Notes: generated by a model not told the origin, from the sequence alone. A DNA stretch of 64,000 bases from Christiangramia fulva (GCF_003024155.1 NZ_CP028136.1:4216001-4280000), one strand, 5' to 3'; positions 18,738-27,957 are shown, numbered from the stretch's first letter. Program-made: numbers and translations.

Positions 18738-19407
18738 AAGGTGTCAATATTGAGGTTATTATTCCGTTCAGGCACATGGCTAAACCGCTATATACCCCTG
18801 CAACTTCTCCAATTTCAAAAGCTCTCGCGGTACCGATACCATGTGCAGCAGTACCTAGCGCTGTACCAATAGCAGCTTCATCCCTAATTCCTAAACCCAT
18901 TAAAAAGCTTGTCCCAAAAACATTTCCAAATATCCCTACAAGGATAACCATTCCTGCTGTTATCTCAGGAAGTCCTCCTAGAAGTTTGGTAATCTCGATG
19001 GCGATGGGTGTTGTCACCGATTTTGCAGCCAGTGATTGAATGAGAATTTGGGGAGTATCAAGAAATAAAAGAAAAAGAACCATACTTATGATACCCGAGA
19101 TCCCGCCAAAAAAAACAGCACAAACAAAAATTTTAAGCCGCTTTTTAATTTCATTGAATCGCTCATGTAAAAAAACCCCCATTGCCACAACCGAAGGAGC
19201 TAAAAACATTTCTAAATAACTGGCCCCCACTTTATAATCGGTAAAATCAATATTACTAATAAATAAAAAAGTAATTATCAGCACAATGGCCATTAAAACC
19301 GGGTTAAGGAATGGTAGACGAATTTCTTTATTGATTTTTAACGCTAAATAATAACACATAACCGTAAGTACCCCCCCAAAAAGATGAATGCTGAAAAATA
19401 ATATCAT
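18715..19407 (-). CDS. LrgB/CidB-family membrane protein
   Basis: The 230-residue protein has about six hydrophobic helices and the LrgB hallmarks LEMFLAPSVVAMGVFL, SVTTPIAIEI and GTALGTAAHGIGTA. LrgB works with the small holin-like LrgA, encoded just upstream with a 4-base overlap. LrgAB/CidAB proteins were first linked to autolysis, and several LrgAB-type pairs are now known as pyruvate transporters. Here the pair is inside an operon for sialic acid breakdown, where neuraminate lyase makes pyruvate. Moving pyruvate across the inner membrane is therefore an attractive, untested role. Confidence 0.85.
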   Translation of the reverse strand: MILFFSIHLFGGVLTVMCYYLALKINKEIRLPFLNPVLMAIVLIITFLFISNIDFTDYKVGASYLEMFLAPSVVAMGVFLHERFNEIKKRLKIFVCAVFFGGISGIISMVLFLLFLDTPQILIQSLAAKSVTTPIAIEITKLLGGLPEITAGMVILVGIFGNVFGTSFLMGLGIRDEAAIGTALGTAAHGIGTARAFEIGEVAGVYSGLAMCLNGIITSILTPYVLDWFL

Positions 19408-19676
19408 TCTTTTTTGAATTGTTTAAATATCCAGGCGGTGATCCATAAGGTGAATAGTGTACTCAAAAAAATGGCCCCTAACATACCCATCAAATTATTC
19501 TTTATTAGGTTAAAATACTCCATTAAGCCAACCCCAAAGGGTACAAAAAAGAGTGCTAAATACTTTAAAAGGAAGTCGGAAGCAGGTTTTACCCAATGTA
19601 ATGGAACAATTTTCAATTGCAAGGAAATAAAAAGGACCAACATTCCTACGATACTCCCAGGAATAGCTACACCCAT
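19404..19676 (-). CDS. LrgA/CidA-family holin-like protein (start uncertain, probably longer)
   Basis: From the first ATG (19676) the product is 90 residues and begins VAIPGSIVGMLVLF, normally the second segment of LrgA proteins. The frame is open upstream to a TAA at 19812-19814 and encodes RAIRSLAILLFFLGIG, a convincing missing first helix. That stretch has no ATG, GTG or TTG. An ATT start at 19748 would give about 114 residues, the usual family length. The gene overlaps lrgB by 4 bases and follows the GH20 gene in the same operon. Either a non-standard start is used, or the start codon has been lost or mis-sequenced. Confidence 0.7.
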   Translation of the reverse strand: MGVAIPGSIVGMLVLFISLQLKIVPLHWVKPASDFLLKYLALFFVPFGVGLMEYFNLIKNNLMGMLGAIFLSTLFTLWITAWIFKQFKKE

Positions 19677-19816
19677 AACCCCTACTATTAAGCTACCGAT
19701 ACCTAAGAAAAAAAGCAGTATGGCAAGGCTTCTAATCGCCCTGAGAATAGTATACCAATAACCTTTTATATATAGGATTAATTCTGTGATAGCAATTCCC
19801 TTGAAATTACATTAGG

Positions 19817-21460
19817 CTATTGGTCCACATCTTCAAAGATGTGAGACGCATAGGTATAACCCAGCGCTTCATAGCGCTCTTTTAACTGAAATAATCTTGT
19901 TTTGAAGCCGTCCCAATCTTTCATACCCCGAGGTGTCCAATCTACTTCCGCCAAAGCACTCATTCTTGGCAAAACCATATATTCAACATGATCCGGGGTT
20001 TTCATATATTCCGTCCACACATTACCTTGGGCCCCAAGAATACGATCTTTTTTTGAAGCCGGTAAGGCATCAGGAATTGGTTCGAAAGAATACACTTTTT
20101 TTACTGGAGTATATCCGCCTATTGCTAAAGGCTCATTTTTAGGATCAGCCTGGTAATGATCAAAATACATATGAGAACCCGGGGTCATTATTACATCATG
20201 CCCCATTTGTGCAGCTTCAATCCCTCCTTCTATCCCTCGCCAGGACATGACCGTAGCATTGGGAGCCAGTCCTCCTTCCAGGATTTCATCCCAACCTATA
20301 ATCATTCTGCCATTTTTATTTAAGAATTTTTCGATTCTTTGAATAAAATAGCTTTGTAACTCATGCTCATTTTTTAAGCCCTCCCTTTTGATCACCTCCT
20401 GGGCCTGTGCACTCTCTTCCCATTCCTTTTTTGGAGCTTCATCTCCACCTATATGAATATATTTACTAGGGAAAAGATCCATGACTTCTGTAAGTACATC
20501 TTCTAAAAATTTGAAGGTAGTTTCCTTTGGAGCAAATATTTGAGGAAACACGCCCCATTTAGTGGCCACTTCATAAGGACCTGTATCGTTACCCAATTCC
20601 GGATAAGCAGCCAAAGCAGCCAAAGCGTGGCCCGGCATCTCAATTTCAGGAATGATTACAATTTGCCTTTTTTGGGCGTAAGCTACAATATCTTTTATCT
20701 GATCTTGAGTATAATATCCTTTATAAGCCTGACCATCACTTTTGTAAGGATCGAAATTTTTGCCAACGATAGTTTCTTTTCGCCTGGAGCCTACCTCCGT
20801 TAATTTGGGATACTTTTTTATTTCGATTCTCCATCCCTGATCTTCGGTAAGATGCCAGTGAAATCGATTCATTTTGTGAAGCGCCAAAAGATCAATATAT
20901 TTTTTTATAAAAGTTGTTGAGAATAGATGTCTTCCCACATCCAGGTGCATTCCCCTATAAGGAAAACGTGGTGCATCATCAATACTTACAGCAGGAAGGG
21001 TAAGATCAGAAATTGCTTCTTTTTCGGAAGAAGGAGGCAGCAACATACGAAGGGATTGAATTCCATAAAATACACCCGCAGCAGTTGCTCCAATGATTTT
21101 AATACCATTGTAAGAAATATCTAATTTATAGCCCTCTGGATTTTTAATTGAAGAATCCACCTTTAAAATTATTTGATGCCCTTGAGCGTGCTCCTCTGAG
21201 CGGTTAAGTTCGAAACCGGAGGCTTGAGAAAGCATATTTACCAGGTAGTCAGCTTCCCAATTAAGAGAATCAGCTGCAGCCACTGAAGTATTTTTATCAA
21301 TCAAAAACCTCCCTTCATTGATTTGCATTTTTTCCGGAAGTGGAATAATAGGGTAATCGTCCTTGGTATTTTTAACCGTTTTAAATTCTTCATAGGACTT
21401 ATTAGGAGCACAAGAAAAAATAAGCGTTATTAGGACGACCAAATAAAATTTTCTTTTCAT
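19817..21460 (-). CDS. GH20 beta-N-acetylhexosaminidase, lipoprotein
   Basis: The 547-residue protein begins with a lipoprotein signal peptide (LIFSC, Cys17) and has the GH20 N-terminal alpha/beta domain (YPIIPLPEKM). The barrel contains RGMHLDVGRHLF, HWHLTEDQGWRIEI and HIGGDEAPK. Asp340-Glu341 in the last motif are the substrate-assisted catalytic pair. It removes terminal beta-GlcNAc or beta-GalNAc from glycans in the periplasm or on the surface. It lies 35 bases after the sialidase gene and upstream of lrgA in the same reverse operon, consistent with stepwise trimming after sialic acid removal. Confidence 0.93.
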   Translation of the reverse strand: MKRKFYLVVLITLIFSCAPNKSYEEFKTVKNTKDDYPIIPLPEKMQINEGRFLIDKNTSVAAADSLNWEADYLVNMLSQASGFELNRSEEHAQGHQIILKVDSSIKNPEGYKLDISYNGIKIIGATAAGVFYGIQSLRMLLPPSSEKEAISDLTLPAVSIDDAPRFPYRGMHLDVGRHLFSTTFIKKYIDLLALHKMNRFHWHLTEDQGWRIEIKKYPKLTEVGSRRKETIVGKNFDPYKSDGQAYKGYYTQDQIKDIVAYAQKRQIVIIPEIEMPGHALAALAAYPELGNDTGPYEVATKWGVFPQIFAPKETTFKFLEDVLTEVMDLFPSKYIHIGGDEAPKKEWEESAQAQEVIKREGLKNEHELQSYFIQRIEKFLNKNGRMIIGWDEILEGGLAPNATVMSWRGIEGGIEAAQMGHDVIMTPGSHMYFDHYQADPKNEPLAIGGYTPVKKVYSFEPIPDALPASKKDRILGAQGNVWTEYMKTPDHVEYMVLPRMSALAEVDWTPRGMKDWDGFKTRLFQLKERYEALGYTYASHIFEDVDQ

Positions 21461-21495
21461 AGGTAAGTATTGATTATTAGACTGGCACTACTTTT

Positions 21496-22602
21496 TTAAT
21501 TCTGGGTAACAAATTCAATGGGAAAGCTTACAAATACATTTTCCGTGTAATCATCCTTTTCAAAAAAAACTCCAATATCTCCATTTTCCAGCACGGTCAT
21601 AGATGAATAAGCAGCACTGCCCGGGTAGATCACCTTCCCTGCACTCCAGGTTTTTCCCTGATCATAACTAACTTTTATGGTAAGGTTTTTTCGACTGTCC
21701 CTGTTGTTGGAATTAGTAAATAGAAGTAGGTTTTCTGTTTTGCCATTTTTATGGTAGGGATATACAACGATGCTGGCATTATTTCCAGGATCTGTAAGCT
21801 CTTTTTCAGGCCTGGTCTCCCAGGTCTTTCCCTTATCATGAGAAATATGGACATACCTATACCCCATACCACCGTTAACTCTTGAATTAATCATATAATC
21901 CCCATTGTCTAATTCAATGACTTTAGATTCATCGGCAGGATTCACCGGCGAATCAATAAAAAACCAGCTGGCACCATGGTCATCACTTCCAAATAAATAG
22001 ACTCCCTTATCTAAATCGACAAGCGTATGGAGCAATCGACCCGATTGGGCTTGAATACCATGTCCGGAGGTTATAAACTTGAAATCGTTATACCATTGAT
22101 CTTTAGTTATTTGGGATGTTATATCTTTAGGTTTACTCCAGGTTTTTCCATTATCTGAACTTTTGACAAACTGTAAATAATAAATATCCTTTTCATTCTC
22201 TAAATCCATATAATTATAGAATAAAAAGACCTCTCCCGTCTCTTGATCCACAATCATTGAAGGATCAGAGGCAGACACTCCAAAAGGAAAATCCACGACG
22301 GTTTCAATATCACCCCAGGTTTTTCCATTGTCCTGGCTTCGTCGGATAACAATATTGATATCCTTACTACCCCGAAGATCAGCACAACCAAGTGCACGCT
22401 CATCAATAGCCGCAATAAGGTCTCCATTAGGAGCAGTTACAAGTGCTGGAATCCGAAAACATTTAACCCCATCAACCTCCCGGGCATCAAATAATTTTTG
22501 ATAGTTTGATGTTTCTTCAGGGAACTGAGAAGGAACTGGTGGATTTTGAGCTGAGCAACTCGTTAAAATCAAAAAGACAAATAGTAAGATTACTTTATTC
22601 AT
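21496..22602 (-). CDS. GH33 exo-alpha-sialidase, lipoprotein
   Basis: The 368-residue protein has a lipoprotein signal peptide (ILTSC, Cys16) and the sialidase FRIP motif (Phe49-Pro52) with the first catalytic Arg. Five Asp-boxes follow: SQDNGKTW, SSDNGKTW, SDDHGASW, SHDKGKTW and SYDQGKTW. These define the six-bladed propeller of GH33. It releases terminal sialic acid from glycoconjugates outside the inner membrane. No extra lectin domain is visible and the length is that of a compact sialidase. It sits between a creatininase-like gene and the GH20 gene in the operon controlled by the 24587-24599 operator. Confidence 0.93.
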   Translation of the reverse strand: MNKVILLFVFLILTSCSAQNPPVPSQFPEETSNYQKLFDAREVDGVKCFRIPALVTAPNGDLIAAIDERALGCADLRGSKDINIVIRRSQDNGKTWGDIETVVDFPFGVSASDPSMIVDQETGEVFLFYNYMDLENEKDIYYLQFVKSSDNGKTWSKPKDITSQITKDQWYNDFKFITSGHGIQAQSGRLLHTLVDLDKGVYLFGSDDHGASWFFIDSPVNPADESKVIELDNGDYMINSRVNGGMGYRYVHISHDKGKTWETRPEKELTDPGNNASIVVYPYHKNGKTENLLLFTNSNNRDSRKNLTIKVSYDQGKTWSAGKVIYPGSAAYSSMTVLENGDIGVFFEKDDYTENVFVSFPIEFVTQN

Positions 22603-22628
22603 AAGAGTATGTAATTAGGTATTATGGG

Positions 22629-23402
22629 TTAGGTTTCATAGAGATTATCAATGGAGCATTTTTGAAGTTCTTTCAAAAAACCAGCTATTTTTTTAACAGA
22701 ATCCTGAAAAAATTTTTTACCGTTTTCTTCCGTAGCTTTTCTTGGGTTACCCACCCCGGTATCTTCTGTAACTTTGGACCATTCTCTTTGTGAAACGACC
22801 CATCCTTCACGAATGCCCCTTAATTTGGATTTTTTTTCTTTTCCTAAACCAGCCTGGTTTAAAGGCAACACCAGGTCGGGTTTTAAATACATCATTGCAG
22901 CTGTTTCCAACTCCCCCGCATGATCGCCAGGTTCGGAAAAATATTCCGTAGCCTTTTCAATCTGCCACCAGTTTATAGCACATGTAAAAACCTCTGGATG
23001 CATCATACTTAGTTCACGAATAATTTGTTTAAAATTGTTACCCCCATGCGCATTAATGATCACCAGTTTATCAATACCATCTTTTTTCAATACCTGTATG
23101 ATATCCGAAAGAAAAGCCAGTTGGGTACTGGGATTCATGTTCATACATAAAGGCACTTTCATTTGCCCAGTATTAACGCCATAAGACATGGTCGGTAATA
23201 CAATGGAATGAATATTATTATCCCATGCCTTTTCCGCAGCTTTGATTGCTACTTCTTCTGCTAGAAAATTATCCGTACCATATGGTAAATGATAATTGTG
23301 GGCCTCTGTGGCACCCCAGGGAAGTAAAGCCATATCAAACTTCATTTCTCTGACACTTTTAAAGTTGGTTTCCTGTAAGGAGAAAGATCGTATAGTTTTC
23401 AT
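22629..23402 (-). CDS. Creatininase-family metal-dependent amidohydrolase
   Basis: The 257-residue protein carries creatininase-fold metal-site motifs: LLPWGATEAHNYHLPYGTD, NAHGGN and GDHAGELET. The family opens lactams or cyclic amides, and in some pathways cleaves peptides or formamides. There is no signal peptide, so it acts in the cytoplasm. Its start overlaps the epimerase stop by 4 bases (ATGA type), so it is translationally coupled to a sialic acid catabolic enzyme. A role on a modified or cyclised amino sugar, such as a neuraminic lactam, is conceivable, but I know of no such assigned activity. The function is left open. Confidence 0.8.
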   Translation of the reverse strand: MKTIRSFSLQETNFKSVREMKFDMALLPWGATEAHNYHLPYGTDNFLAEEVAIKAAEKAWDNNIHSIVLPTMSYGVNTGQMKVPLCMNMNPSTQLAFLSDIIQVLKKDGIDKLVIINAHGGNNFKQIIRELSMMHPEVFTCAINWWQIEKATEYFSEPGDHAGELETAAMMYLKPDLVLPLNQAGLGKEKKSKLRGIREGWVVSQREWSKVTEDTGVGNPRKATEENGKKFFQDSVKKIAGFLKELQKCSIDNLYET

Positions 23403-24583
23403 ATTTCGAACTTTTTATGACCCCCGTTCTTTTCCTCAATGGCCTGGAAATTTTTCCAACATTGGTATAAACCTCTGGGAACATGGAAGCATCCCTTCCA
23501 TTTTCCACCTTTCAAGGTTAAATGTGGCTCGCCTTGTCTATTTAGATAACCAAACCATTCTCCGAATTTTTTATCAGGAAAATGATTCCAGGTATACTGG
23601 TGTACTTTTTCAAACCATTTAAAGAGCGCTGGATTCTGCGTATGTAAGTAAGCCTTTGATAAAGCTATTAGCGCTTCCAGATGTACCCACCATAATTTTT
23701 GATCCCATTCCAGTTGCTGGGGTGGGTATCCCTTTATGTCCATGAAGTAGAAGATTCCTCCATACTGTTTGTCCCAGCCATATTCCATTATATTAAGGAT
23801 AACTTCAGAAGCCTTTTGTATTAGATCCACGTCTTTTGTTCGTACACCAATATCAATCATAAACCACATGGCCTCCAGCCCATGACCTGGATTGATGAGC
23901 CTGCCTTCAAAACTATCATTGAAGCCTCCGTCGGGATTGACATTTTCAAAAATGAGCCCCGATGAAGAATCCAAAAAAGTTGTCATTATCTCATCACGAC
24001 TAAAAGCAATAGTTTCTTCAACTTCTTCATTAGATAACACATCTTGCAACTCCAGCACCAGGTTCGAAAGAATCATCGGAAGTGAAAAATTCTTTAGTAT
24101 CCTTGCGCCCGTAGCCTTTTCATATTTTCCCTTAGGATTTCTACGACGTCGTAGTATACCGCGGTAGGTATTGATGGCAAGATTTTTAACTTCATGATCC
24201 CGTGTTGCCTTAGTGTATTGGCCGAAGGCCATTGCAGCAAAACAATCGGAAAAGATATTATAAGGCTCAATAAGAGGCGTTCCTTCACGAGTCAATGAGA
24301 AATAAAAATCGCCAGCTTCATTGACCGCTTTTTTCCTAAGGAAATCTATCCCTTGTCGAGAAATTTCGAGCCATTGTGGTTTCTTTTCTATGTTATTGTA
24401 TAAAAAAGAAAACATCCATGCCTGCCTTCCCTGCATCCAGGTAAATTTATCGGTTTCGTAAACTCTACCCTTTTGATCCAGGCAAGAAAAGTAACCACCA
24501 AAGTCCGGGTCTAAAGAATTTTTTTCCCAAAAAGGAATAATATTATTAAGTAATTCTTCTTTATATAATTGGGAATACTTCAT
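23399..24583 (-). CDS. N-acylglucosamine 2-epimerase (AGE), ManNAc to GlcNAc
   Basis: The protein is an alpha6/alpha6-barrel AGE-family enzyme with WMQGRQAWMF, INPGHGLEAMWF and KLWWVHLEAL. Late FHVPRGLYQCW completes the candidate catalytic His set. AGE enzymes interconvert ManNAc and GlcNAc, the step after neuraminate lyase. I place the start at 24583 (MKYSQLYKEELL). The upstream in-frame ATG at 24598 encodes MYNI, which is the TATGT-N3-ACATA operator itself read as codons. The gene heads an operon with creatininase, sialidase, GH20, LrgAB and sialate esterase genes. Confidence 0.88.
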   Translation of the reverse strand: MKYSQLYKEELLNNIIPFWEKNSLDPDFGGYFSCLDQKGRVYETDKFTWMQGRQAWMFSFLYNNIEKKPQWLEISRQGIDFLRKKAVNEAGDFYFSLTREGTPLIEPYNIFSDCFAAMAFGQYTKATRDHEVKNLAINTYRGILRRRRNPKGKYEKATGARILKNFSLPMILSNLVLELQDVLSNEEVEETIAFSRDEIMTTFLDSSSGLIFENVNPDGGFNDSFEGRLINPGHGLEAMWFMIDIGVRTKDVDLIQKASEVILNIMEYGWDKQYGGIFYFMDIKGYPPQQLEWDQKLWWVHLEALIALSKAYLHTQNPALFKWFEKVHQYTWNHFPDKKFGEWFGYLNRQGEPHLTLKGGKWKGCFHVPRGLYQCWKNFQAIEEKNGGHKKFEI

Positions 24584-24586
24584 ATT

Positions 24587-24599
24587 TATGTTATACATA
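24587..24599. promoter_or_regulatory. TATGT-N3-ACATA operator abutting the epimerase start
   Basis: TATGTTATACATA has perfect arms and ends 3 bases from the preferred epimerase start. A bound repressor here would block transcription start or early elongation of the seven-gene sialic acid operon. Confidence 0.75.
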
Positions 24600-24749
24600 A
24601 TACAAATATATAAAAATCTTTTACTTTGAAATTACCATCCAATGGAATTTTGTGGGTTTTAAACAGGAATTAATAGTACTACCACTGCCCGCTATATAAC
24701 CACATCCGCCTACAGTAGAGGACTTATACCTTAATGAAATAAGCATTCA

Positions 24750-25895
24750 TTAATTTTGAGGAAAGGCCGCTGAGTCATATTGAAAAATGTTATAGGGCAA
24801 AGCTTTTCCTTTAATTTTCAATACCACGGTACCATGAGGTAGTACTTTAGCACTTAAATCTTTCCTTACTCTAGTTTCAAGGTCCTTATGTTTCCAAAGA
24901 TCCCGTATGTTGACCGCCGTTTGAGAATCCAACCCAACGGCTTCGAGTGAGAATTTTATGATTTGTTCCTTATTAGATCTATTCAAAAGAGCCACTGCAA
25001 CCTTCCCGCTCATAGTTGAAGTTAAAGGTTTTGCCCAGACTTCAGTATCCCCATTGTCAATGACACGCCTTGCCTGATATACCAAAGGATCTTGATTAAG
25101 AGCTATGAGTTCTTTATTCGTGAGTATTTCTAAAGTTGCTCTCGAAATTTTGGTCAGATCATTACCAGCGATCAATGGGGAGTTTAACATGCACCACATA
25201 CTAAAATGTGTTTTATCTTCCTCATAAGTCATACCTCTTCCCATCTTGAGCATATCCATGTCATTCACGTGTCCAGGGCCTGAATAGGGCCATAAATTTG
25301 CATTCTGATCAATAATGTGCATGACGGACTCGAAATTATTAGCGATATCTCCTGAAATTCTCCAGGAGTTAGCAGGATATATCACCCAATCACCTGGAAA
25401 TTTCCAACGGCATATATTATAATTCACTTTAGGATTTATGGCATATATGATTTTCCCAAGCATCATATACCTGCTTCGATCGTCCAGCCCCAAATTCTTA
25501 CCCCCACACCAATCAACTTTTATAAAGTCATAATTCCATTCTTTTAACATCAAAGTTAAATCCTGGACTTCATGGCCGTAAAGCCCCATACCTACTCCAA
25601 TGGTATCATTATCCCATATTGAAGCACAGGTATTAATACCGGCATCTGTGTAAATACCAGCCTTTAGACCCTTATCATGAAGATATTTAGCTAACGCTTT
25701 CATTCCGCTGGGGAACTTTTTAGTATTTATCAATAATTTTCCCTCCTGATTCCTTCCTCCGAAATATCCATCATCAATATTTATATAGTTATATCCGGCC
25801 TCCCGCATTCCTGTCTCTATAATGGCATTGCCCTGTCCCTTGATAATTTTTTCATTAATATGAATTCCGTAATGATTCCAACTTGCCCAGCCCAT
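24750..25895 (-). CDS. GH27 alpha-galactosidase; signal peptide lacks a usable start
   Basis: The reading frame from ATG 25895 starts MGWASWNHYG, the very first strand of the GH27 barrel. It contains NIDDGYFGGR, FIKVDWCGG (nucleophile Asp128), WRISGDI (acid/base Asp183) and MLKMGRGMTYEEDKTHFSMW. GH27 enzymes remove terminal alpha-galactose, or alpha-GalNAc in some members. Upstream in the same frame lies an obvious export signal (PLLGFLIFSSLDGYSQAK) back to a TAG, but with no ATG, GTG or TTG. An ATG at 25983 in another frame suggests a one-base indel in the T runs near 25.96 kb. As it stands the product would be cytoplasmic. Confidence 0.85.
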   Translation of the reverse strand: MGWASWNHYGIHINEKIIKGQGNAIIETGMREAGYNYINIDDGYFGGRNQEGKLLINTKKFPSGMKALAKYLHDKGLKAGIYTDAGINTCASIWDNDTIGVGMGLYGHEVQDLTLMLKEWNYDFIKVDWCGGKNLGLDDRSRYMMLGKIIYAINPKVNYNICRWKFPGDWVIYPANSWRISGDIANNFESVMHIIDQNANLWPYSGPGHVNDMDMLKMGRGMTYEEDKTHFSMWCMLNSPLIAGNDLTKISRATLEILTNKELIALNQDPLVYQARRVIDNGDTEVWAKPLTSTMSGKVAVALLNRSNKEQIIKFSLEAVGLDSQTAVNIRDLWKHKDLETRVRKDLSAKVLPHGTVVLKIKGKALPYNIFQYDSAAFPQN

Positions 25896-26052
25896 TATAG
25901 GAAGTTGGGAATCTTGAGAATAGGTTTTCGCCTGACTGTAACCATCTAGACTTGAAAAAATTAAAAAACCTAAGAGGGGCCATGTAAAAGAGTGTAACTA
26001 TAATTAGATTCTCGTTTAATTGGTTTAAAAAAATTAAATTCCATGAGATCCT

Positions 26053-27957
26053 TTAACGCTGGTTAATTATTCGATCCACTACCTCCGGATTCAATAATGT
26101 TGACGTATCCCCAAGATCAGAAGTATCTTTGGAAGCTATCTTTCTTAAAATTCTACGCATGATCTTTCCTGATCTTGTCTTGGGAAGACCTTCTACAAAC
26201 TGAATCTTATCAGGTTTGGCAATGGGGCCGATCTTATCGGAAATCTGCTGATTAATCTCTTTTCGAAGGTTATCCTGATTCCTGTATTCTCCAGATTCTT
26301 TCAAAATCACAAATCCATAGAGCGAGTTCCCTTTCACCTCATGTGGGAAACCAACTACTGCCGATTCGGCTATAGCCGGATGTTCATTGATAGCATCTTC
26401 AATTGGGGCGGTACCCAGATTATGACCGGAAACGATGATCACATCATCTACCCTACCGGTAATTCGATAATAGCCGACTTCATCTCGAAGGGCGCCGTCC
26501 CCGGTAAAATATTTATCTTTAAATGCAGAAAAATAAGTATCGCGGTATCTGTCGTGATTGCCCCAGATAGTTCGGGCCATGGAGGGCCATGGGAATTTGA
26601 TGCAAAGTCTGCCATCAACCTGGTTGCCTTTGATCTCCTCACCATTTTCGTCCATTAAAACCGGCTGTACCCCCGGAAATGGTAAAGTGGCAAAAGTTGG
26701 CTTGGTTGGAGTCGCAAATGGAATCGGAGAGATCATGATTCCCCCGGTCTCTGTCTGCCACCAGGTATCCACAATAGGGCTTTTTCCTTTACCTATATTA
26801 TCATTATACCAGTGCCAGGCCTCCTCATTGATAGGCTCCCCTACTGTTCCAAGTACTTTTAAAGAAGAAAGATCATATTTATCTACCAGGTCAAGGTTCT
26901 TCTTGGCTAGCGCACGAATTGCTGTAGGCGCGGTATAGAACTGGTTTACCTTATGCTTTTCTACAACTTCCCAGAAACGTCCGGAATCTGGATAAGTGGG
27001 CACGCCTTCAAACATCATCGTGGTTGCCCCATTGGCCAGCGGACCGTAAACGATATAGGAATGCCCGGTGATCCAGCCAATATCTGCCGTACACCAGTAC
27101 ACATCATCATTCTGATAATTGAAAATATTCTTAAAAGTATAGGCCGTGTAAACCATATAACCCGCGGTGGTATGAAGCATTCCTTTTGGTCGGCCAGTTG
27201 ATCCCGAAGTATAAAGAATAAAAAGCGGATCCTCAGCATCCATGATCTCTGGTTCGCATTTATCTGAGGCTTCATCCAACAAGGGTTGCAACCATTTGTC
27301 TCTGCCCTCTTTCATATCGATATCTGATTTGATCCTTTTCGCGACCAAAACCGTCTTTACATCGGGACATTCTTCCAGGGCTTTATCTACAATTCCTTTC
27401 AGGTCGATCGTTTTGCTGCCGCGGAAGGAACCATCGGCAGTGATCATCATTTTACAGTCGGCGTCCAGTGTTCTCGTTGCCAAAGCCGATGCAGAAAATC
27501 CGGCAAAAACCACCGAGTGGATCGCACCAATTCGAGCACAGGCAAGTACGGCATAAGCCAGTTCCGGGATCATGGGCAGGTAAATACAAACCCTGTCGCC
27601 TTTTTCGATTCCGTTCTCCTTCAGCACATTCGCGAACTTATTTACCTTTTTGTGAAGTTCTTTGTACGAAATATGAAGCGCATCTTCCTCCGGGTCGTTG
27701 GGTTCCCAGATAATAGCGGTTTTATCGCCTTTGGTAAGCAGGTGGCGGTCAATACAGTTTTCGGTAATATTTAGTTTGGCATTTTCGAACCATTTTACCT
27801 CTGGTTTTGAAAAATCCCATTTCAGCACATTATCCCATTTTTCACGCCAGACAAAATGTTCTTCGGCGACTTCCTGCCAGAAATTTTCGGGTTCCCTTAC
27901 AGATTTTCGGTATACCTGGAAATACTCTTCCAGGTTCTTAATGTGATAATTGCTCAT
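26053..27957 (-). CDS. acs: Acetyl-CoA synthetase (AMP-forming)
   Basis: The 634-residue protein has the full Acs layout: N-terminal cap (NIKLNITENC-like block), LFILYTSGSTGRPKG (AMP-binding P-loop), DTWWQTETGG, YFTGDGALRDEVGYYRITGR (hinge) and PKTRSGKIMRRILR with the catalytic Lys that acetylation normally controls. It activates acetate with ATP and CoA in the cytoplasm. Its codons look more GC-rich than the neighbouring glycosidase genes, as expected for a conserved core gene. Lying between GH27 and GH29 genes, it could capture acetate released by N- and O-deacetylation of amino sugars and sialic acids. No operator of the locus precedes it. Confidence 0.97.
   Translation of the reverse strand: MSNYHIKNLEEYFQVYRKSVREPENFWQEVAEEHFVWREKWDNVLKWDFSKPEVKWFENAKLNITENCIDRHLLTKGDKTAIIWEPNDPEEDALHISYKELHKKVNKFANVLKENGIEKGDRVCIYLPMIPELAYAVLACARIGAIHSVVFAGFSASALATRTLDADCKMMITADGSFRGSKTIDLKGIVDKALEECPDVKTVLVAKRIKSDIDMKEGRDKWLQPLLDEASDKCEPEIMDAEDPLFILYTSGSTGRPKGMLHTTAGYMVYTAYTFKNIFNYQNDDVYWCTADIGWITGHSYIVYGPLANGATTMMFEGVPTYPDSGRFWEVVEKHKVNQFYTAPTAIRALAKKNLDLVDKYDLSSLKVLGTVGEPINEEAWHWYNDNIGKGKSPIVDTWWQTETGGIMISPIPFATPTKPTFATLPFPGVQPVLMDENGEEIKGNQVDGRLCIKFPWPSMARTIWGNHDRYRDTYFSAFKDKYFTGDGALRDEVGYYRITGRVDDVIIVSGHNLGTAPIEDAINEHPAIAESAVVGFPHEVKGNSLYGFVILKESGEYRNQDNLRKEINQQISDKIGPIAKPDKIQFVEGLPKTRSGKIMRRILRKIASKDTSDLGDTSTLLNPEVVDRIINQR

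Noticed and set aside
22605..22620. TATGTAATTAGGT upstream of the sialidase as another operator
   Set aside because: Only one arm matches, and the sialidase is already inside the operon led by the epimerase.
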